A stretch of DNA of 42,217 nucleotides from Bacillota bacterium (GTDB lineage Bacteria > Bacillota > Sulfobacillia > JACIYH01): NCBI GenBank assembly GCA_014360055.1, contig JACIYH010000020.1, forward strand, positions 1 through 42,217. Direction: 5' to 3'. The notes beneath the pieces are model-generated. The model did not search any database and was not told where the DNA came from. It worked only from the letters and a program-made list of their open reading frames with translations. The position numbers and the translations under genes were made by a program. This document shows, piece by piece, positions 8,821-15,939 of the stretch. How positions within the stretch are numbered: position 1 is the stretch's first letter; every line of letters starts with the position of its first letter.

Positions 8821-9741
8821 TCAGACCGGCTTTCTCCTTCGCCGCCACCACGCGGCCGACAGGCGCGCCAACCCGAAAGGAACGCTGGTGGCATGGCTGG
8901 TGGACACGTCGTAGGCGAACACATGCCCGGCCGCGGACACGTCGCCCAGCAGGACGCGCAGGGCCACCCCCGCTTCCCACGCCGCCATGATCGCCGGTAC
9001 CGGCGGGGCGACCCCTATCTCGACGATTTCCTCGGGCGTGGGGACGTCCCCATCATCATAGAAGTGCTCCAGACCGGGGCCGTCTGGCATGATGAGCATG
9101 ACGCGCCCGCGCCATCCGCTTACGGCGCCGTGCACGAGGGGGAGCCCCAACTCGCGGCAGCCACGTTGCAGGATAAGGCGGTCGCGCCCGCTGTCAAGGC
9201 AGTCCACCACTACCCGGTTGCGCCTGGTTCCGCCCGAAGGTTCCTCCAGCAGGCTCCGCACCGTCTCAGGGGTGAGCGCCTGCCACCTCACCACTACCTG
9301 GGTGTGGGGGTTGACCTTCGGTATGTGCTCGCAGGCCACTTCGGCCTTTGACCTGCCAATGGTGGAGGAGTTGGCGAGAAGTTGCCGGTTCAGGTTGGTT
9401 TCCTCGAAGGTGTCACGGTCCACCAGCACCAGGGTGCCCACGCCGGCGCGGGCCAGTATCTCCGCCGCCAGCCCGCCCGCACCCCCGAGCCCGACCACCG
9501 TGGCCTGCGCGTCCAGAAGGCGAAGTTGGCCCTCCGTACCCAGGACCCCCACGTTACGCAGGAAGCGGGCGGGTACCACGCCGGCGGCCAGGCCCAGTCG
9601 GAGGAGTTTTCCTACCGGAAAGCCCCACTCGTCGGCCACTGCCTGCAGGTCGGCTTCCCCCACCACCAGCCACCGTCCCTGGCGGCGGCCCCGCTCCTGC
9701 AGGGCCGCCACCGCCCCCGCGGCGTGCCCATTCTGCTCCAT
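8821..9741 (-). CDS. ThiF/MoeB/HesA-family adenylyltransferase (E1-like)
   Basis: This is an E1-like enzyme expected to adenylate the C terminus of a small ubiquitin-like sulfur carrier, as in thiamine or molybdopterin synthesis. The 306-aa protein has the nucleotide loop ATVVGLGGAGGLAAEILARA at about residue 90, then LVLVDRDTFEETNLNRQLL with the conserved Arg and Gln, the magnesium-region Asp in VVVDCLDSGRDR, and a typical VPAIMAAWEAGVALRVLLG helix. The two CxxC zinc pairs of classical MoeB/ThiF are not visible, and an extra N-terminal region of about 85 residues precedes the fold. ATG at 9741 follows GGTGGAGGTGCGCG. Longer upstream frames are not supported. No carrier protein gene is adjacent. 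Confidence 0.82.
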   Translation of the reverse strand: MEQNGHAAGAVAALQERGRRQGRWLVVGEADLQAVADEWGFPVGKLLRLGLAAGVVPARFLRNVGVLGTEGQLRLLDAQATVVGLGGAGGLAAEILARAGVGTLVLVDRDTFEETNLNRQLLANSSTIGRSKAEVACEHIPKVNPHTQVVVRWQALTPETVRSLLEEPSGGTRRNRVVVDCLDSGRDRLILQRGCRELGLPLVHGAVSGWRGRVMLIMPDGPGLEHFYDDGDVPTPEEIVEIGVAPPVPAIMAAWEAGVALRVLLGDVSAAGHVFAYDVSTSHATSVPFGLARLSAAWWRRRRKPV

Positions 9742-9869
9742 CGCGCACCTCCACCGTGCCTGTTCGCCGCCGCGGAGCACAGTCCTCCCACCCCCGGCAC
9801 GGTGTCCGGGCTGCGGCAGGCATTGAGGCCGGGGTAGACGGGATCCGCCTCCGGCTGCAAGCCGCGGGG

Positions 9870-9898
9870 TCGCTGCGCTTCCCCCGGGTGCGGTATAA
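9870..9898 (+). promoter_or_regulatory. Candidate promoter for padR
   Basis: A perfect -10 hexamer TATAAT lies at 9893-9898, in the gap between the divergent ThiF-like and padR genes. No convincing -35 hexamer is seen at the expected distance, so activation or an atypical -35 is possible. The start of padR is about 70 bases downstream. Confidence 0.45.
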
Positions 9899-9967
9899 TG
9901 CTGGCGGCGGATGCATGGTCGCCTGTATGTGCACGGGGCAGATATACAGACCTGACCCATTAGGGGG

Positions 9968-10369
9968 ATGTGCCATATGTGCGTCGGGGAGGAAGACGTT
10001 CAAGGGGTCCCTTGCAGTTGCAGGGGCCCGCGCCATGAGGGTTTCCTGGAGGCGTGGCTGCTTCTCCTGCTAAAGGGCTCGCCCTCTCACGGCTACGAGT
10101 TGCTCGAGCGTCTTGGCCAGGTGACGGGTCACGGGGTGGCTCCCGACCCCGGTACGGTGTACAGGAATCTGCGCCGGATGGAGGACGAGGGGCTGGTGAC
10201 CTCCAACTGGGATTTCTCCGATGCGGGTCCTCCACGGCGGCTGTACCGCCTCACCGAACAGGGGGAGGAACTCCTTCAGGCTTGGGCTGCCGAAGTTGAG
10301 AATTACCGCTCCCGGCTCGACCGTTTCCTGAGCATCTACAGCGAGCTGAGGGGCCGCCCGCGAGCGTAG
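9968..10369 (+). CDS. PadR-family transcriptional regulator with N-terminal Cys cluster
   Basis: This is a winged-helix DNA-binding regulator of the PadR family, usually a repressor that dimerises through its C-terminal helix. Helix-turn-helix region: FLEAWLLLLLKGSPSHGYEL, then PGTVYRNLRRMEDEGLV, followed by the wing PPRRLYRLTEQGEELL and a C-terminal helix to residue 133. The N terminus carries several cysteines (MCHMC, then CSCRG), as in a Firmicutes PadR subfamily, suggesting metal or redox sensing; that is inference. ATG at 9968 sits very close to the GGGGG, so ATG at 9977 may be the true start and would remove the first CxxC half. It probably regulates the small Cys-rich gene downstream, whose promoter carries twin repeats. 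Confidence 0.88.
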   Translation: MCHMCVGEEDVQGVPCSCRGPRHEGFLEAWLLLLLKGSPSHGYELLERLGQVTGHGVAPDPGTVYRNLRRMEDEGLVTSNWDFSDAGPPRRLYRLTEQGEELLQAWAAEVENYRSRLDRFLSIYSELRGRPRA

Positions 10370-10419
10370 CATCGCCCGGTGAGCCCCGCAGCGGGCCAGG
10401 GGGATCGCGGGTCGGCCGC

Positions 10420-10452
10420 TCCCGCCCCGGGGGCTGTCCCGCCCCGGGGGCT
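10420..10452. repeat. Twin 16-bp direct repeats, candidate operator
   Basis: The 16-mer TCCCGCCCCGGGGGCT occurs exactly twice, at 10420-10435 and 10437-10452, a 17-base period. Each contains the palindrome CCCCGGGG. The second copy ends on the first T of the -35 box of the promoter at 10452-10480, so a protein bound here would touch the polymerase site. The adjacent PadR regulator is the obvious candidate binder. Confidence 0.55.
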
Positions 10453-10480
10453 TGACACTGGTGCGTCCCAGCGGTATGAT
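10452..10480 (+). promoter_or_regulatory. Strong sigma-A type promoter
   Basis: TTGACA at 10452-10457, 17 bases, then TATGAT at 10475-10480: a perfect -35 and a 5/6 match at -10 with ideal spacing. It drives the small Cys-rich gene that starts at 10597, leaving a leader of about 110 bases. Confidence 0.8.
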
Positions 10481-10596
10481 GGGCGCAGGTATGTGTCTTG
10501 TGCACTTACCGGCACCGTCCCAGTGAGTGCCGGCGCAGCCGGGAAGGTGCGCTGATTTGCGCCGGGGTAGCGGAGTCCCAAAAGGGAGGGGAGAGC

Positions 10597-10803
10597 ATGT
10601 GTTGTCACGGTACGCCCCATCGGTCACATGGCTGGCACGGGCAAGCCGGAGTGGGAGGATGCTGCTGCGCGGGCCCGGGGATGCGCCGCCACTTCCTCAG
10701 TAAGGAGGAACGGCTGGCCAGGTTGCGGGCCTACCTGGAGGATTTGAAGGCGGAGGCCCACGAGGTAGAGAGGGTAATCCGGAAGCTGGAGACCGAGGAA
10801 TGA
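10597..10803 (+). CDS. Small Cys/His-rich N-terminus protein with helical C-terminal half
   Basis: This is a 68-aa protein of unknown function. The N-terminal half has MCCHG, two HG/WHG motifs and GGCCCAGPGMRR, giving a cluster of cysteines and histidines able to bind metal. The C-terminal half, beginning HFLSKEERLARLRAYLEDLK, is a single predicted amphipathic helix. Small proteins of this plan (MCC..., then FLxxEE, then YLxxLKxE) are common in Firmicutes but uncharacterised. The ATG has an excellent ribosome site (GGGAGGGGAG). The longer open frame upstream starts inside the promoter leader and is rejected. It follows padR on the same strand but has its own promoter. A metal-related or redox role is inference from the residues alone. 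Confidence 0.72.
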   Translation: MCCHGTPHRSHGWHGQAGVGGCCCAGPGMRRHFLSKEERLARLRAYLEDLKAEAHEVERVIRKLETEE

Positions 10804-10865
10804 AGGGAGGTCCCCGTCGGACGCCCGGGGTCCCGCGAGGGGCACCACGGTTCCAGGTTTGCCTG

Positions 10866-10889
10866 CCGGGCGGTCGTACGACCGCCCGG
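10866..10889. repeat. Perfect 24-bp palindrome
   Basis: The half-site CCGGGCGGTCGT (10866-10877) is followed directly by its exact reverse complement. There is no loop and no T-run, which suits a protein binding site or cruciform better than an intrinsic terminator, although it lies about 60 bases after the stop of the small Cys-rich gene. The 349-base stretch 10804-11152 holds this palindrome and one dispersed repeat and no gene I can support. Confidence 0.7.
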
Positions 10890-10922
10890 TTGGCGCCTGT
10901 GAGGGCAGTGGCGGAGGCAAGC

Positions 10923-10976
10923 GGGGAAAATTTCACCGCCTCTCCCGTAACCGGACGCGGATTTTTTCGCCACAAC
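10923..10976. repeat. Dispersed palindrome-like repeat, copy 1
   Basis: This copy starts GGGGAAAATTTCACCGCCT and ends GGATTTTTTCGCCAC. Start and end match the copy at 11153-11208 (GGGGAATTTTTCACCACCT and AAAAAATCGCCAC). The unit is about 50 bp with A/T-runs flanked by G/C blocks near both ends. Confidence 0.55.
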
Positions 10977-11149
10977 CCGGCCAGCGGGTGGGTGCCGGGC
11001 TGCGAAAGGGGTTCCCCGGGACCTATCGTGCAGCCCGAAGGTGCCAAACCCTGCCAATCTTCGACAGGAATGCGCTGCACTTCCCGAGGCCTTCGACCCG
11101 GATGATGCAGCGGGGGCGGGATAACCCCCCCTCCACGGGGTCCGCCCTC

Positions 11150-11785
11150 TCAGGTGGGGAATTTTTCACCACCTGTTAAGCGCAGATGTGGGGAAAAAAT
11201 CGCCACACCAGTCGGGCTAAGCGCGGGCGGGTGTGCCGTCTCGGCCCGGAAGTAGCGACCGGAGAAAGCCAGGGCCACATTGACCAGGCCCAGCATCACG
11301 GGAACCTCGATGAGGGGACCGATGACGGCGGCGAACGCCTGCCCCGAGTTTAGACCGAAGACGGCCACCGCCACCGCGATGGCCAACTCGAAATTGTTGC
11401 TGGCGGCCGTGAAAGAGAGGCTGGCGGTCTGGGGGTAGTTGACCCCCAGGCGCTTGCCCAGGAAGAACGAGGCCAGGAACATGACCACAAAGTAGAAGAT
11501 GAGCGGGATGGCTATCCGGACCACGTCCAGGGGCAGGCGCACGATGTAGTCCCCCTTGAGGGAGAACATGATCACGATGGTGAACAGCAGGGCTATGAGC
11601 GCCAGGGGGCTGATGCGGGGTACAAACCGCTCTTCGTACCATTTTTCACCCCGGGCGGGGGCGAGGATCGTCCTGGTGAGGAATCCCGCCACGAAGGGGA
11701 TGCCCAGGTAGATGGCCACGCTCTTGGCCACCTCGCCGATGGTCACGCGCACGATGGCCCCCTTCAGGCCGAAGACCAGCCCCAT
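11150..11785 (-). pseudogene. ACR3-type arsenite efflux permease, 5'-truncated
   Basis: The reading frame encodes the C-terminal half of an ACR3 (BASS superfamily) arsenite exporter: hydrophobic helices with [54 protein letters not shown] and [19 protein letters not shown]3 proteins are about 350 aa with ten membrane helices; only 211 codons are open here, and the N-terminal half with the essential cysteine is absent. The first ATG (11785) lacks a ribosome site and no missing half is visible upstream. The natural C terminus would be near SGRYF (about 11250); the last 30 codons run into a dispersed repeat. It is probably non-functional, although the neighbouring disulfide protein and permease suggest a former metalloid-handling cluster. 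Confidence 0.75.
11153..11208. repeat. Dispersed palindrome-like repeat, copy 2
   Basis: It starts GGTGGGGAATTTTTCACCACC, itself a small hairpin, and ends GTGGGGAAAAAATCGCCAC. It forms the 3' end of the ACR3 remnant and might act as its terminator. Confidence 0.55.
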
Positions 11786-11985
11786 TGGTAACGGCCATTA
11801 CTCTCTGAGCATATCTTCATGCTTCGGTCCTGTCAAGGCTCCACGCGGTCGTCTTCCGGCTCGCTTCCGGTCTCTGTCGGCTTGCCACGCGCATGCCGTG
11901 CTCAGCCCTCCAGATGCCTGGCGCGGCCCCCGCCTGCCGCGCTCCACCCGGATGCCGGACGCCGGAGTGCCTGCGCAACCAGGCA

Positions 11986-12014
11986 TTGACACCGGCACCA
12001 ACCAGGGGTAAATT
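11986..12014 (+). promoter_or_regulatory. Candidate promoter for the disulfide-protein gene
   Basis: TTGACA at 11986-11991, a 17-base spacer, then TAAATT (4/6) at 12009-12014. A second TATAAT lies at 12028-12033 but has no -35 at a sensible distance. The region 11786-11985 between the ACR3 remnant and this promoter shows no gene. Confidence 0.5.
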
Positions 12015-12052
12015 GAACGTAGTATCATATAATCATGGGCGGAGGGAGACCG

Positions 12053-12289
12053 GTGAGGATCGAAGTCCTGGGCCCGGGTTGCCAGAAGTGCCAGGCCCTC
12101 CTGGCCAACGTGAAGGAGGCGCTGTCCCGGAGCGCGGTTGACGCGGAGGTCGTCAAGGTGGAGGATGTATTCGAGATCATGCAGCGCGGGGTCAATCGCA
12201 CGCCGGCCATCATTATCGACGGCGAGCTGAAGCTTCAGGGCCGCGTGGCCACGGTCCGGGAGATCGCGGACTGGATCTCGGGCAGGTGA
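12053..12289 (+). CDS. Small thioredoxin-like redox-active disulfide protein
   Basis: This is a 78-aa cytoplasmic thioredoxin-fold mini-protein (Thioredoxin_3 / redox-active disulfide protein group). The active site is GPGCQKCQALLANVKEAL with a CxxC pair at the start of the first helix; the cis-proline loop is NRTPAIIIDGEL and the C terminus is VREIADWISGR. I chose GTG at 12053 because GGAGGGAG at 12041-12048 is correctly placed; an ATG 18 bases upstream lies on the ribosome site. Proteins of this kind are very often encoded next to PF03773-type permeases, as here, and may deliver or release the transported thiophilic ion; that role is inference. Confidence 0.85.
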   Translation: MRIEVLGPGCQKCQALLANVKEALSRSAVDAEVVKVEDVFEIMQRGVNRTPAIIIDGELKLQGRVATVREIADWISGR

Positions 12290-12308
12290 TCGGAAAACAC
12301 GGGGTAGC

Positions 12309-12371
12309 GGCCACCGGCGGGTGGCCAGCCATGTCCCCCGGAGACGATGTAACGGCCACCGGTGGGTGGCC
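12309..12371 (+). promoter_or_regulatory. Twin hairpins between disulfide protein and permease genes
   Basis: Two nearly identical stem-loops: GGCCACC-GGCG-GGTGGCC at 12309-12326 and GGCCACC-GGTG-GGTGGCC at 12354-12371. The second is followed by TTTCATTT, so it resembles a weak intrinsic terminator. They lie between two genes that should be co-transcribed, so attenuation, stepped expression or mRNA processing are possible. Confidence 0.5.
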
Positions 12372-12426
12372 TTTCATTTCCGGCCGAGTAAGAATCCTTG
12401 ATCATAAAGGAAAGGAGGCGCTAACC

Positions 12427-13608
12427 ATGGATGAGTTGCGGAAGCTCTTCGGACTGCTGGCGGTGTTCCTTGCCGCATACCTGGTGCCGTTTGGCCACCC
12501 GCGCGTGTCGGGCGCCATCATGGAAGCGTTCTACATGCTGCAGGAGTACGCCCGCGAGCACGTCCTCTTCTGTCTGGTGCCGGCGCTCTTCATCGCGGGG
12601 GCGATCGCCAGCTTCGTCTCGCAGTCCGCGGTCATCAAGTACTTCAGCGCCCAGGCCAGGAAGTGGCTCTCGTACTCAGTGGCCTCGGTGTCAGGAGCGG
12701 TGCTGGCGGTGTGCTCCTGCACCGTGCTCCCCCTGTTCGCGGGGATATACCAGCAGGGTGCCGGGCTGGGGCCGGCCATAGCGTTCCTGTACTCGGGTCC
12801 CGCCATCAACATCCTGGCCATCATCCTCACCGCCAGGGTGCTGGGCTGGAAGCTGGGGCTGGCCCGTGCGGTGGGTGCGGTGATGTTTTCGGTGGTAATC
12901 GGCCTCATCATGGCCTACCTCTACCGGGGAGAGGAGAAGCGGCGCAGCGAGGCGGCATCGCAGCTCATAGCGCAGGCAGTGCGCCAGCCCGAGGCGCGCA
13001 GCGGCATCCAGAACCTGCTCTATTTCGCCACTTTGGTAGGGATCCTGGTGTTCGCCGCCTGGGGCAAGCCCGCTCAGCGGGTGGGGTTCTGGAGCGCGGT
13101 GTTCGAGGTTAGGTGGTACCTCACCGGGGCTCTGCTCGTCCTCCTGGCCTACATGCTGGTGAGGTGGTTCCGGCGGGCGGAACTGTCCTCGTGGATGGAC
13201 GCCACCTGGGGGTTCGCGCAGCAGATCCTACCCCTCCTCTTCGCCGGGGTCCTGGTGGCCGGCGCCCTCATGGGCCGCCCGGGCACGGATGCCGGGCTCA
13301 TCCCCTCGCGCTGGGTTGAGGCTGCCGTGGGCGGCAACTCTCTGGCCGCCAACCTCCTGGCTTCCGTGGCCGGGGCACTCATGTACTTCGCCACCCTCAC
13401 TGAGGTGCCCATCCTGCAGGGGCTGATAGGTTCGGGCATGGGTCAGGGCCCCGCGCTGGCACTGTTGCTGGCGGGGCCGGCCCTGAGCCTTCCCAGCATG
13501 CTCGTCATCCGCAGTGTCATCGGGACCAGGAAGACGCTCACCTTTGTGGGCCTGGTGGTGATCATGGCCACCGTCAGCGGAGTGATCTTCGGCGCCATCG
13601 CGGGCTGA
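12427..13608 (+). CDS. Permease, PF03773 (ArsP/YraQ, DUF318) family
   Basis: This is an inner-membrane permease of the family that includes organoarsenical exporter ArsP and metal-linked permeases. The 393-aa protein has two repeated bundles of about four to five helices; the family signature VCSCTVLPLFAGIYQQGAGL with the SGPAINI motif is in the first, and GALMYFATLTEVPILQGLIG with LAGPALSLPSM in the second. The paired cysteines in CSC are candidate thiol ligands. ATG at 12427 has AAAGGAAAGGAGG nine bases upstream; the open frame upstream of it covers the hairpins and is not translated. Together with the disulfide protein and ACR3 remnant it points to efflux of a thiophilic metal or metalloid; the substrate cannot be told from sequence. 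Confidence 0.85.
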   Translation: MDELRKLFGLLAVFLAAYLVPFGHPRVSGAIMEAFYMLQEYAREHVLFCLVPALFIAGAIASFVSQSAVIKYFSAQARKWLSYSVASVSGAVLAVCSCTVLPLFAGIYQQGAGLGPAIAFLYSGPAINILAIILTARVLGWKLGLARAVGAVMFSVVIGLIMAYLYRGEEKRRSEAASQLIAQAVRQPEARSGIQNLLYFATLVGILVFAAWGKPAQRVGFWSAVFEVRWYLTGALLVLLAYMLVRWFRRAELSSWMDATWGFAQQILPLLFAGVLVAGALMGRPGTDAGLIPSRWVEAAVGGNSLAANLLASVAGALMYFATLTEVPILQGLIGSGMGQGPALALLLAGPALSLPSMLVIRSVIGTRKTLTFVGLVVIMATVSGVIFGAIAG

Positions 13609-13742
13609 ACCCGCGGACGGCACTGGCCGACGCGCCGCGGTCGGGAGGGCCGACGGGGCTGCGCCCGATGAGCGGGGGAGCGGGGCGAGACGGCGGCGTG
13701 GAAGGGCCAGACGCCCCCGTATACAATAACAGGGAGGGGGTG

Positions 13743-14354
13743 GTGCCACTGCGCCGAATGAGGACCGTGCTTGCAGCCCCGGTAGCGCTCGTCATGGCCC
13801 CGCTACTCCTGGCCGGCGCGGGCTGCACCGGGTCGAGGTGCAGAACGACCTCAACCAGCTCAAGGAGCGGGTGGGGAGGCTCGAGCAGGAGCTGGCGGCC
13901 CTCCGGGCTTCCCTGGATGCGCTCAGCCAGGAACTGCGGGGGGCGAAGGTTACCATCTACCTGAAGGCGCCGGGCGAGGATCTCCTGGTGCCGGTCACAC
14001 GGCCGGTGCCGCCGGGAGAGGACCCGCCCACGGCGGCGTTGCGGGCACTGGTGGCCGGGCCGCAGGCCGGGGAAGGGGCGGAGGCCGTCCTGCCCGCAGC
14101 GGTGAAGGTGTTGTCGGTGCAGCAGAAGAGGGTACGGCGACGGCGGACTTCTCCGGTGACATCACCCGCATGAACGTGGGTTCCCTGGGAGAAGCACTGG
14201 CGGTGGCCGCCATCGTCAACACCCTCACCGAGTTCCCCCAGATACGCCAGGTGCAGATCCTGGTGGAGGGCAAGCAGGTGGAGTCGCTCGCCGGCCACGT
14301 GGACGTCTCCCGCCCGCTGACGAGGAACGAGAAGCTCATCAAGCGCCGACCTGA
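13743..14354 (+). pseudogene. GerMN-domain lipoprotein, broken by two frameshifts
   Basis: This is a remnant of a GerM-like spore germination/sporulation lipoprotein. It starts with GTG at 13743 (AGGGAGGGGG upstream) and a lipoprotein-like signal TVLAAPVALVMAPLLLAGAG before Cys. Near 13830 the frame must change to continue VEVQNDLNQLKERVGRLEQE (coiled coil) and the first half of a GerMN domain (LLVPVTRPVPPGEDPPTAAL, VAGPQAGEGAEAVLP). Near 14125 it must change again to read GTATADFSGDITRMNVGS, NTLTEFPQIRQVQILVEGK and SLAGHVDVSRPLTRNE. Each segment matches the family in order, so this was one gene of about 200 codons. Whether the breaks are real or assembly errors cannot be told here. Its 3' end runs into a dispersed repeat. 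Confidence 0.75.
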
Positions 14355-14410
14355 GGGATTTCTCCCCACCTCGAAAAGCCGATCAGTGGCAAAAACCCCC
14401 ACGTGGCGGT
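14351..14410. repeat. Dispersed palindrome-like repeat, copy 3
   Basis: Core: GAGGGATTTCTCCCCACCTC, then AAAAGCCGATCAGTGGC, then AAAAACCCCCACGTGGCGG. It aligns closely with the copy at 19124-19186 over about 60 bases (shared GATCAG, A-run, ACGTG and CGG at the same spacings). Confidence 0.6.
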
Positions 14411-14590
14411 GGCGGTCAGGGATGGGCTCGTCAGGGTGCCCGTCGGCACATGAGCCGCACCTGCAACAACCACATTCCCCAGCGCCATAGTGCAAGCCCC
14501 CTCCCGGGCGCTCTCATGGCCGGCAGGGTGGGTGAGCCGAACCCGTCACGCCGGGCACCGGAGAGGAGCAACGCTTCGGGTGTAGAAGTG

Positions 14591-14695
14591 TCTCTTACAT
14601 GAGCGGGGGGCCGGTGGATCGGCCGCCATGAGAGTGGGTGTCTACCGACCGGCCGCCACGAGGACGGGGGCCCGTCGGCCGGCCGCCGTCGGCGC
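14591..14695. repeat. Degenerate 30-bp tandem repeats upstream of pepF remnant
   Basis: GGCCGCC recurs exactly every 30 bases (14621, 14651, 14681), with a further ATGAGCGGGG-like match in the preceding 30 bases. The units share a G-rich middle (GAGAGTGGG, GAGGACGGG). The 233-base region 14491-14723 otherwise contains no gene. There are no spacers, so it is not CRISPR. Confidence 0.5.
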
Positions 14696-14723
14696 CTTTC
14701 GCCCCGCAACAGGAGGGATGGTC

Positions 14724-15227
14724 ATGCCCAAGCGCCTCACCCGCGCAGAGCTGCCCGTGGAACAGACCTGGAACCTGGCGGACATATTCCCGACCGTGGA
14801 GGCCTGGGAAGCAGAACTGGCCGCGGTATCCGCCGACATGCCCACCGTGACCCGCTACGCGGGCAGGCTCGGCGAGGGGGCCGGCACCCTCCTCGCCTGC
14901 CTGGAGGCCCTGGAGGAGCTGCAGGAGCGGTTCGGCAGAGTCGCCTCGTACGCCTTGCTGTTCGAACCGGTCAGGGACGGTCAGGGGAACGAGTTATCCA
15001 CGTCCTTCGCCATCTACGAGGGTGACTACGAGCGTTCGCCCGACACCGTCCTGCGCCGCAACGCCTTCGCCTCCTTCACGAAGCGCCTGAAGGCCTACCA
15101 GAACACCTACGCCGCCACCTGGGCCACCGAGGTGCGCAAGAACGTGGTGATGGCGCGGCTCCGGGGCTATCCGTCGGCCACCCACATGATCCTTGACCGG
15201 TAGGAGGTCACCCTGGACGTTTACTAG
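14724..15227 (+). pseudogene. pepF: Oligoendopeptidase F (PepF, M3 family) remnant
   Basis: The N terminus MPKRLTRAELPVEQTWNLAD and the segments PVRDGQGNELSTSFAIYEGD and NVVMARLRGYPSATHMILDR are characteristic of PepF, a zinc oligopeptidase of about 600 aa. Here an internal stretch is deleted (RVASYALL joins directly to FEPVRDGQ), a TAG at 15201 replaces the codon where a Gln would be expected before EVTLDVY, and a second stop follows at 15225. The HExxH catalytic part is completely missing. ATG at 14724 retains a perfect AGGAGGG site. It is a decayed gene. Confidence 0.82.
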
Positions 15228-15306
15228 AGCGCGCCCCGGGTGCTGAGACAAACGGCCTGCCCAGATCGGTGAGATTTCTCCAACACGGGTGGTCGAGGCC
15301 TCGTTT

Positions 15307-15331
15307 TGAACCTTTTCCCCTCCCTGTTCGT
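15307..15331 (+). promoter_or_regulatory. ECF-type promoter of the sigY-like operon
   Basis: TGAACC at 15307-15312, exactly 16 bases, then CGT at 15329-15331. The AAC motif at -35 and CGT at -10 with this spacing are the classic ECF sigma signature, placed 33 bases before the sigma gene start, so autoregulation is likely. A sigma-A promoter with proper spacing is not seen in the same stretch. Confidence 0.65.
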
Positions 15332-15363
15332 TTATATTACGGATACAGGGTAGGGGCGAAGAC

Positions 15364-15939
15364 ATGCCTGACCACGAACTTGAATCCCTCGTGATAGCAG
15401 CGAAGGCGGTGGACAGGGCAGCGTCTACCTCCGCGCTGGAGGCCCTCCTTACCCGGGTCTATCCCAGGCTCCTCGGCTATGCTCTCAAACTTACCTGCAA
15501 CAGGTGCCTGGCGGAAGAGGTGTGCCAGGAGACGATGGTAAGAGCCATTACGGGGTGGCGCCGCTATCGTCCGGTTCGAGGAAGGGCAGGAGTAAGCTTT
15601 CAGGCCTGGCTGTTCAGGATCGCCACCAATGTGTACCGGGACATAAGACGTAAGTCGGCGCGAACGGCCAGCGCGGGACGGCCGGCTCCGGGCGGAGGGG
15701 GACTGGCTGCGTCCGCCGAGGACGAGGCCATCCATAGCATCGAACGGGAGGCCATGATGGAGGCGCTAGCAGCCCTGCCGGAGGAGCAGAGAGCTGTACT
15801 GGTCCTGCGGACCTATCATGACTGCTCGTACAGGGAAATCAGCGAGATCGTAGGGTGTCCAGAGGGGACGGTCAAGTCGCGGTTGCACTATGCCGTTCTT
15901 GCCCTGCGAGAAGAGCTCAGGAGGAGGGGCGTGCTGTGA
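15364..15939 (+). CDS. sigY: ECF RNA polymerase sigma factor (SigY-like)
   Basis: This is an extracytoplasmic-function sigma-70 factor of 191 aa. Region 2 is ALLTRVYPRLLGYALKLTCN with LAEEVCQETMVRAITGWRRY and FQAWLFRIATNVYRDIRRK; region 4 is LPEEQRAVLVLRTYHDCSYR followed by the helix-turn-helix EISEIVGCPEGTVKSRLHYA. A Gly/Ala/Pro linker separates the two. ATG at 15364 follows GGGCGAAG. It overlaps the anti-sigma gene by four bases. The order sigma, anti-sigma, two small membrane proteins, ABC ATPase, ABC permease equals the Bacillus sigY-yxlC-yxlD-yxlE-yxlF-yxlG operon; I use the symbol on that basis, not on sequence identity that I could measure. Confidence 0.88.
   Translation: MPDHELESLVIAAKAVDRAASTSALEALLTRVYPRLLGYALKLTCNRCLAEEVCQETMVRAITGWRRYRPVRGRAGVSFQAWLFRIATNVYRDIRRKSARTASAGRPAPGGGGLAASAEDEAIHSIEREAMMEALAALPEEQRAVLVLRTYHDCSYREISEIVGCPEGTVKSRLHYAVLALREELRRRGVL

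Noticed and set aside
10370-10596. Longer version of the small Cys-rich protein starting at 10498
   Set aside because: That start lies in the promoter leader without a ribosome site; the ATG at 10597 has GGGAGGGGAG and gives the usual MCC beginning.
12286-12426. N-terminal extension of the permease gene
   Set aside because: Covers the two hairpins; the ATG at 12427 has a near-perfect ribosome site and matches family length.
14591-14695. CRISPR array from the 30-bp periodic repeats
   Set aside because: Repeats are directly adjacent without spacers, degenerate, and no cas genes are present.
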